Origin: Alphaproteobacteria bacterium
GTDB taxonomy: Bacteria > Pseudomonadota > Alphaproteobacteria > Rhizobiales > Rhizobiaceae
DNA length: 10,309 nt
Reading direction: 5' to 3'
Assembly: GCA_017308345.1 (NCBI GenBank)
Contig: JAFKFE010000171.1
Location: 2,810 to 13,118 of the forward strand
This document shows positions 6,776 through 10,309 of this stretch, in pieces. The number at the start of each line of letters is the position of its first letter. Position 1 is the first letter of the stretch. A program made the position numbers and the translations under genes. Below the pieces are notes generated by a model. The model saw only the letters and a list, made by a program, of their open reading frames with translations, did not search any database and was not told the DNA's origin.

Positions 6776-8056
6776 ATGAATGTTCTTCTTCTCGGCTCGG
6801 GTGGCCGCGAACATGCGCTCGCCTGGAAGATGTCCGCCTCGCCGCTGCTGACCCGGCTCTACGCCTCGCCCGGCAATCCGGGCATCGGCCGTGTCGCCGA
6901 ACTGGTCAAGCTCGACGTCGCCGACCATGCCGCCGTCGCCGCCTTCTGCCTTGAGAAAAAGATCGACCTCGTCGTGGTCGGTCCGGAAGGGCCGCTCGTC
7001 GCCGGCATCGCCGACGATCTGCGCGTGGCCGGCATCTGTGTCTTCGGTCCGTCCAAGGCCGCGGCAAGGCTTGAGGGCTCGAAGGGCTTCACCAAGGACC
7101 TCTGCGCCAAATTCAACATCCCGACCGCCGCCTATGGCCGTTTCGGCGATCTCGCCTCGGCGAAAGCCTATGTCGAGAAGACAGGCGCGCCGATCGTCAT
7201 CAAGGCCGACGGGCTTGCCGCCGGCAAGGGCGTCACCATCGCCATGACTTCTGACGAGGCGAACGCCGCGCTCGAAGCCTGCTTCGAAGGCGCTTTCGGC
7301 GCCGCCGGCGCCGAGGTGGTGGTCGAGGAATATCTGACTGGCGAGGAGGCGAGCTTCTTTTGCCTATGCGACGGCGCCACCGCGCTGCCCTTCGGCACCG
7401 CGCAGGACCACAAGCGGGTGGGCGACGGCGACACCGGGCCGAACACCGGCGGCATGGGCGCCTATTCGCCGGCGCCCGTGATGACGCCTGAAATGACCGA
7501 GCGCACCATGCGCGAGATCATCGAGCCGACCATGCGCGGCATGGCCAATATCGGCGCGCCCTTCGCCGGCATCCTCTTCGCCGGCCTGATGATCACCGAG
7601 AGCGGCCCGAAGCTGATCGAGTACAACACCCGTTTCGGCGATCCTGAGTGCCAGGTGCTGATGATGCGGCTGAAGGACGACCTGCTCGTCCTGCTCAACG
7701 CCGCCGTCGACGGCCAGCTCGCGCATCTGTCCATCCGCTGGAGCGACGAGACGGCGTTGACCGTGGTGATGGCGGCGCGGGGCTATCCGGGCACGCCGGA
7801 AAAGGGCTCCGTCATCCGCGGCCTCGGCGAGGTGGAAGGCGAGGGCGTCCAGGTATTCCACGCCGGCACCGCGATCAATGGCGGCGCGCTGGTCGCCAAT
7901 GGCGGACGCGTGCTCAACGTCACCGCGCTCGGCAAGACCGCCGGCGAGGCGCAGGCAAAGGCCTACGCGGCGATCGATCACATCGACTGGCCGCAGGGCT
8001 TCTTCCGCCACGACATCGGCTGGCGCGCCGTCGAACGCGAGAAGGCGGGTGGCTGA
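6776..8056 (+). CDS. purD: Phosphoribosylamine--glycine ligase (GAR synthetase)
   Basis: PurD joins glycine to 5-phosphoribosylamine with ATP to form GAR, the second step of de novo purine synthesis in the cytoplasm. The protein has 426 residues, the normal length. The N-terminal domain starts with [15 protein letters not shown]. The ATP-grasp region follows, with [27 protein letters not shown], the signature [20 protein letters not shown], and [11 protein letters not shown]. The C-terminal GARS_C domain has VMAARGYPG and ends near HDIGWRA. The start is the ATG at 6776 with AAGAGG five bases upstream; a GTG two codons earlier overlaps that site and is less likely. The 157 bases before it hold no gene and no regulatory site I can name. 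The gene converges on the GH25 gene, 26 bases between stop codons. Confidence 0.97.
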   Translation: MNVLLLGSGGREHALAWKMSASPLLTRLYASPGNPGIGRVAELVKLDVADHAAVAAFCLEKKIDLVVVGPEGPLVAGIADDLRVAGICVFGPSKAAARLEGSKGFTKDLCAKFNIPTAAYGRFGDLASAKAYVEKTGAPIVIKADGLAAGKGVTIAMTSDEANAALEACFEGAFGAAGAEVVVEEYLTGEEASFFCLCDGATALPFGTAQDHKRVGDGDTGPNTGGMGAYSPAPVMTPEMTERTMREIIEPTMRGMANIGAPFAGILFAGLMITESGPKLIEYNTRFGDPECQVLMMRLKDDLLVLLNAAVDGQLAHLSIRWSDETALTVVMAARGYPGTPEKGSVIRGLGEVEGEGVQVFHAGTAINGGALVANGGRVLNVTALGKTAGEAQAKAYAAIDHIDWPQGFFRHDIGWRAVEREKAGG

Positions 8057-8082
8057 TATCGGCCAGTCGATGATATCGGAAC

Positions 8083-9243
8083 TCAGCGTTTGGCGCTGTC
8101 GAGCGCCGTGGAGGCGGTGCTGACGGGATCGGCGGCGGCAAAGGCCGCGTCGATCTGCTCGGGCGTCCGCTGTTCCGACCGCTTCCAGGCGACATATTGC
8201 ACGATGCCGAAGCCCGCCCGTCGCGGCACCGTCTTCACCACCGGCATGCGGAACCCGTAGCGGAATTTCTCCCAGCGCGCTCCGAGCACGGCGACCATCT
8301 CCTCGACGGTTGGCGGCGTCGCCACGTCGGCATAGGTGATGGTGACCTTGCCGGCGAGGCCAGCTTCGCGCGGAACCGGCACCGGGATCGAGGCGAGATA
8401 GTCGGCCGGCACATCCAGCAGCCCGCCAAAGGTCCATTGCTGGCGCAGTTCATCGACGCTCATCGGCGCGACGCTGACGTCGATATCATTGGGCGTCCCC
8501 GGGACGCGATAGGGGCAGCGGAAACGGCCGCAATTGGCCTGCGCCGAGAATTGCCACAGCGCGTAGCCCTGCCAGTTGCCCATCGGGAAATGCACGTCGA
8601 TGTCCGGCTTGTAGCGTGCGTACCACAGAGGCAGCCGCGACAGCAGCCGGTACTGGTAACGGTTGTCGGCGATGTACTGGGCGGTCTTGCCGTTGACATA
8701 GAGCACCGGGAAGCGGCCGAGCCGGCGATGCACCTGGCGCACGAATTCCTCGGCGTCTTCCAGCGACATCCATTGCGTCGGATCGATGCCTTCGATGTCG
8801 AGGGCAATCAGCTCATCGGGCGCCGGTTCGGCGAAATCGATGAAATTATTGGCCTGCTCGACCGGATTGCCGGGGCGGGCAAGATGATAGGCGCCCCATT
8901 TCAGCCCAAGCGCCTTGGCCACCACCTTGCGCGTCTGGAACAGCTCGCGCGTCACCGCATAGCGCTTCCACTGCACCTTGCAGAGTTGGACGTCGGCCTC
9001 GGCCCCGGAACAGAAGTAAGGCGGCGGCAAACCGTCGGACGCCTTGTTGATGAAGCCGGCGATGCGCTTGTCGGTGACGAGTTGCTGCCAGTCGATCGAA
9101 TTATATTCGTAGGCGTCGATCACCAGCGGGCGATCGGCATTCTTCCACGGCTCGGAGAAATCCGAGGCCTTTGCCGCCGTGCCCAGCACCACCGCCGCAG
9201 CGATCAGAGCCAGGCGGCGAAGATGGCGCGCCGGCTTTTTCAA
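8083..9243 (-). CDS. Secreted GH25 (lysozyme-like) glycosyl hydrolase
   Basis: The GH25 family cleaves the N-acetylmuramic acid-N-acetylglucosamine bond of peptidoglycan. The 386-residue protein starts with a signal peptide (KK and RR, then LALIAAAVVLG, cleavage near AKA-S at 26), so it acts in the periplasm or outside. The GH25 barrel covers about residues 38-260: D43 in VIDAYEYNSIDW, GAYHLARP (117-124), the catalytic pair D149/E151 in ALDIEG, LWYARY, and ALWQFS (228-233) with NDIDVSV at the end. C78/C88 and C238/C243 could form disulfides. About 125 residues follow the barrel and match no domain I recognise. The start is TTG 9243, because an in-frame TGA is the codon just before it and later GTG codons fall inside the signal peptide. 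A hairpin overlaps its ribosome binding site. The role could be wall remodelling, septum or flagellar assembly, or competition. Confidence 0.88.
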   Translation of the reverse strand: MKKPARHLRRLALIAAAVVLGTAAKASDFSEPWKNADRPLVIDAYEYNSIDWQQLVTDKRIAGFINKASDGLPPPYFCSGAEADVQLCKVQWKRYAVTRELFQTRKVVAKALGLKWGAYHLARPGNPVEQANNFIDFAEPAPDELIALDIEGIDPTQWMSLEDAEEFVRQVHRRLGRFPVLYVNGKTAQYIADNRYQYRLLSRLPLWYARYKPDIDVHFPMGNWQGYALWQFSAQANCGRFRCPYRVPGTPNDIDVSVAPMSVDELRQQWTFGGLLDVPADYLASIPVPVPREAGLAGKVTITYADVATPPTVEEMVAVLGARWEKFRYGFRMPVVKTVPRRAGFGIVQYVAWKRSEQRTPEQIDAAFAAADPVSTASTALDSAKR

Positions 9244-9278
9244 TCAGGGTGTCCCCACTGACCAGGGGACGATCCTGA
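9244..9278 (-). promoter_or_regulatory. Stem-loop covering the ribosome binding site of the GH25 gene
   Basis: Read on the minus strand, TCAGG pairs with CCTGA and GTCCCC pairs with GGGGAC. This gives 11 base pairs in two blocks with a 3/2-base internal loop and an 8-base loop TGGTCAGT. The 3' arm contains the only Shine-Dalgarno-like run, GGGGA, 8 bases before the TTG start, and the last paired base directly touches the start codon. Folded, it should block ribosome access. The base pairing is seen in the sequence; translational control is inference. Confidence 0.55.
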
Positions 9279-9284
9279 ACCGCC

Positions 9285-9292
9285 ATGGTTAA
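9285..9292 (-). promoter_or_regulatory. Possible CtrA half-site
   Basis: TTAACCAT on the minus strand lies about 42 bases upstream of the GH25 start codon. It matches the 8-base CtrA recognition element described for Caulobacter and conserved in rhizobia. A cell-cycle-timed wall hydrolase would be a sensible CtrA target, but an 8-base match alone is weak evidence. Confidence 0.25.
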
Positions 9293-9316
9293 GGAAGTGC
9301 TTCGAGGTCTAAAGGG

Positions 9317-9513
9317 CTATGGCCGAGATTTCACGACAAGCCGTTTGTGGGCGTCCGCGGCCCTGCGTAGAGCCTCATTTGGTTCCGGCGGGTTGCCAAT
9401 CGCTTTCACCAAGGCGAGTTGATCCTCGGCAGACAGCAAGATATCGCGGCTTCTTGAAGGGGATGCTGCGTAGCTTTGAGGCCGGCGGTGTGGGTCGGTC
9501 GCTTTGACATCAT
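9317..9513 (-). pseudogene. Broken DUF1778 (TacA-like) antitoxin gene
   Basis: On the minus strand the 42 codons from 9445 to the TAG at 9317 encode a typical DUF1778 C-terminus: DILLSAEDQLALVKAIGNPP, then EPNEALRRAADAHKRLV. In TacAT systems this tail binds and neutralises the GNAT toxin. The part upstream does not encode the ribbon-helix-helix N-terminus. Translation signals exist (AGGAG at 9516-9520 before ATG codons at 9513 and 9510), but that frame is one base off from the antitoxin frame and stops early. Joining the two would give about 64 residues against roughly 90 for the family, so both a frameshift and an internal deletion are likely. No GNAT acetyltransferase toxin follows; the next gene on this strand is GH25. 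I read this as the relic of a toxin-antitoxin module. Confidence 0.65.
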
Positions 9514-9523
9514 GTCTCCTACA

Positions 9524-9760
9524 TCAACGCCGAAACAGCGACGGAACCTCGAACGGATCGGGTGCCGGCTCCTGCGGCAGCGTGCCCTCGGCCTTGCGCT
9601 TCTTGTGATGCGCGAGAGAGCATTGCGGCGAGCACAATAGGCCGCGATCGCTCCAATAGGCGGGGCCTTCCTCGAGCATGCCGTGATAATAATTGAAGCC
9701 GGTAGCCCGATAGGGCAGCCCGCATTCGATGCAGCGATAGGCGTCGGGTCTGGCAAGCAT
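9524..9760 (-). CDS. Small four-cysteine (putative zinc-binding) protein
   Basis: This is a 78-residue cytoplasmic protein with no family name that I know. It has C10-x2-C13 (CIEC) and C43-x3-C47 (CSPQC) followed by a basic stretch (HHKKRK, 51-56), a layout expected for a treble-clef or TRASH/MYM-like zinc site. The middle is rich in Tyr and Gly (FNYYHGMLEEGPAYW). The tail from residue 57 is Pro/Glu-rich and probably disordered. The start is the ATG at 9760 with only a weak GGAC upstream. The coherent cysteine spacing argues for a real gene against the overlapping frames. Its stop codon lies directly before the ribosome binding site of the broken antitoxin gene, so both were probably on one transcript. 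A role in nucleic acid or protein binding is only a guess. Confidence 0.7.
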   Translation of the reverse strand: MLARPDAYRCIECGLPYRATGFNYYHGMLEEGPAYWSDRGLLCSPQCSLAHHKKRKAEGTLPQEPAPDPFEVPSLFRR

Positions 9761-9880
9761 GGGCTGTTGTCCGGTTTGCTTTGGTTCGCAATTTGCCGGA
9801 TCATACCAGCCGGATGCAATTCAACGTAGAAAATTTGAGCCGCAGTCGCAGCCTTGAAAATTGGCAAGGCCTTCGCGATT

Positions 9881-9936
9881 TCGTCATTCCATGGTCTGCG
9901 CGTCCGCTGCGCTTCCGCCTCGCTCGTGGATGACGA
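9881..9936. repeat. Palindromic intergenic repeat of rhizobial type
   Basis: TCGTCATTCCA (9881-9891) pairs with TGGATGACGA (9927-9936) with one bulged T. Inside, GCGC (9898-9901) can pair with GCGC (9909-9912). The sequence, with its TCTGCGCGTCCGCTGCGC core, resembles dispersed repeats that I recall from Mesorhizobium intergenic regions. It lies between two divergent genes. Its copy number in this genome cannot be judged from one window. Confidence 0.65.
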
Positions 9937-9964
9937 CATCCATGCAAAATCCGCGTGACAAAAT

Positions 9965-9980
9965 TTGACGTTTACGTAAA
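9965..9980. promoter_or_regulatory. LiuR-like operator upstream of the acyl-CoA dehydrogenase
   Basis: The 16-base site TTGACGTTTACGTAAA has the form TTnACGTnnACGTnAA, a near-palindrome with two ACGT cores 6 bases apart. As I recall it, this is the motif of LiuR, a MerR-family regulator of branched-chain amino acid and fatty acid degradation genes in proteobacteria. It is centred about 100 bases before the start codon of a beta-oxidation-type gene, which fits such control. No liuR gene is in the window. Confidence 0.5.
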
Positions 9981-10073
9981 AAGAAGGGGGCGGGGCGACC
10001 AAAGGCGGATGGTTTTGCCTTGGCTGAGGTCCTATGACCGGACGGCCGAATCGACGGCGGAGGAATAGACAGC

Positions 10074-10309
10074 ATGTATCGCGCACCGGTCGAGGATATC
10101 GCCTTCACGCTGAAGCAGGTGGCCGGGCTGAAGCCGGCGCTGGATGCCGGCATTTTCGGCGATCTCGGCGAGGACCTCGTCGACGCCATCCTTGCCGAAG
10201 CGGGCCGTTTCGCCAGCGAGGAGGTCGCTCCCCTCTACAAGGTCGGCGACGAGCATGGCGCGGTGCTGAAGGATGCGGCCGTCACCACGCCGCCGGGTTG
10301 GAAGGAACT
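10074..10309 (+). CDS. Acyl-CoA dehydrogenase, N-terminal part (gene continues beyond the window)
   Basis: FAD-dependent acyl-CoA dehydrogenases introduce the alpha,beta double bond in acyl-CoA and pass electrons to ETF. Only the first 78 codons are in the window. The N-terminus MYRAPVEDIAFTLKQVAGL, followed by GDLGEDLVDAILAEAGRFASEE, VAPLYKVGDEHGAVLKD and VTTPPGWKE, is typical of the large (about 590-residue) bacterial FadE-like subfamily, which begins with a short extra N-terminal segment before the helical domain. The start is supported by GGAGGA 9 bases before the ATG. A LiuR-like operator about 100 bases upstream suggests induction during fatty acid or branched-chain amino acid use. Catalytic Glu and FAD-binding motifs lie outside the window, so chain-length specificity is unknown. 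Confidence 0.88.
   Translation, partial: MYRAPVEDIAFTLKQVAGLKPALDAGIFGDLGEDLVDAILAEAGRFASEEVAPLYKVGDEHGAVLKDAAVTTPPGWKE

Larger units (their letters stand above)
9761..10073. other. 313-base intergenic region with repeat and operator
   Basis: I see no gene in this stretch. It holds the divergent promoters of the four-cysteine gene and the acyl-CoA dehydrogenase gene. A small inverted repeat, GCCTTG (9851-9856) with CAAGGC (9865-9870), precedes a palindromic repeat (9881-9936). A LiuR-like operator follows at 9965-9980, and a GGAGGA ribosome binding site at 10059-10064. The minus-strand open frame across it is encoded largely by the repeat and is not a credible protein. Confidence 0.6.

Noticed and set aside
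8055..8077. Two GATATC hexamers 11 bases apart between the purD and GH25 stops as a terminator
   Set aside because: GATATC is self-complementary and AT-rich, so the 6-bp stem is weak; there is no T-run and the first copy overlaps the purD stop codon.
7364..8437. Minus-strand open frame (357 codons) across the purD and GH25 3' ends
   Set aside because: It spans the stop codons of two recognised convergent genes in another frame and shows no domain.
8197..9261. Plus-strand open frame (354 codons) opposite the GH25 gene
   Set aside because: The minus strand encodes a full GH25 barrel with signal peptide; the plus-strand product is His/Arg/Asp-rich and has no credible start signals.
9101..9286. 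Minus-strand open frame starting at an ATG inside the TTAACCATGG sequence
   Set aside because: It overlaps the start of the GH25 gene in another frame, has no family resemblance and is not a GNAT toxin, which I looked for after the antitoxin relic.
9406..10086. Minus-strand open frame (226 codons) across the intergenic region and the small genes
   Set aside because: It includes a stretch encoded by the palindromic repeat at 9881-9936 and runs through the four-cysteine gene in a different frame; such repeat-derived products are usual annotation artefacts.
1..10309. Search for a defence system, CRISPR array, tRNA, rRNA, insertion sequence or phage genes
   Set aside because: Reading both strands gave no array of repeats and spacers, no tRNA cloverleaf or rRNA signature, no transposase or integrase motif; the only mobile-type trace is the antitoxin relic.

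Overview
The window is GC-rich and reads as a chromosomal segment of an alphaproteobacterium of the order Hyphomicrobiales, most likely Mesorhizobium or a close relative. This rests on the codon usage, on the gene set (a DUF6101 protein, a UbiA of alphaproteobacterial type, and an acyl-CoA dehydrogenase beginning MYRAPV), and on two palindromic intergenic repeats that I recognise from rhizobial genomes. No database search was possible, so the genus is an inference.

Layout, left to right. A secreted protein of unknown function runs off the left edge on the minus strand and diverges from a Sua5-type threonylcarbamoyl-AMP synthase (tRNA t6A synthesis). Next, on the plus strand, is an FAD-linked 2-hydroxyacid dehydrogenase. 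A palindromic repeat sits just before it and coincides with loss of a recognisable start codon for its conserved N-terminus. A structured leader then precedes a DUF6101 gene, which converges on ubiA (ubiquinone synthesis) across a terminator-like hairpin. Upstream of ubiA on the same strand is a LysR-type regulator, divergent from a phytanoyl-CoA-dioxygenase-like Fe(II)/2-oxoglutarate oxygenase. purD (purine synthesis) follows and converges on a secreted GH25 lysozyme-like protein. That protein starts at TTG, directly behind a hairpin that includes its Shine-Dalgarno sequence. Right of it are the remnant of a DUF1778 (TacA-like) antitoxin, a 78-residue four-cysteine protein, a second palindromic repeat, and the first 78 codons of an acyl-CoA dehydrogenase with a LiuR-like operator in front of it.

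Most genes are housekeeping or central metabolism: t6A, ubiquinone, purine, 2-hydroxyacid and acyl-CoA oxidation. The genes do not form one pathway. The only clear local regulatory pairing is the LysR/dioxygenase divergon. I found no tRNA, rRNA, CRISPR array, transposase or phage gene. I do not see a convincing new multi-gene system. The points most worth a second look are the missing start of the FAD dehydrogenase, the hairpin on the lysozyme start, the broken antitoxin gene without a toxin, and the putative LiuR site.
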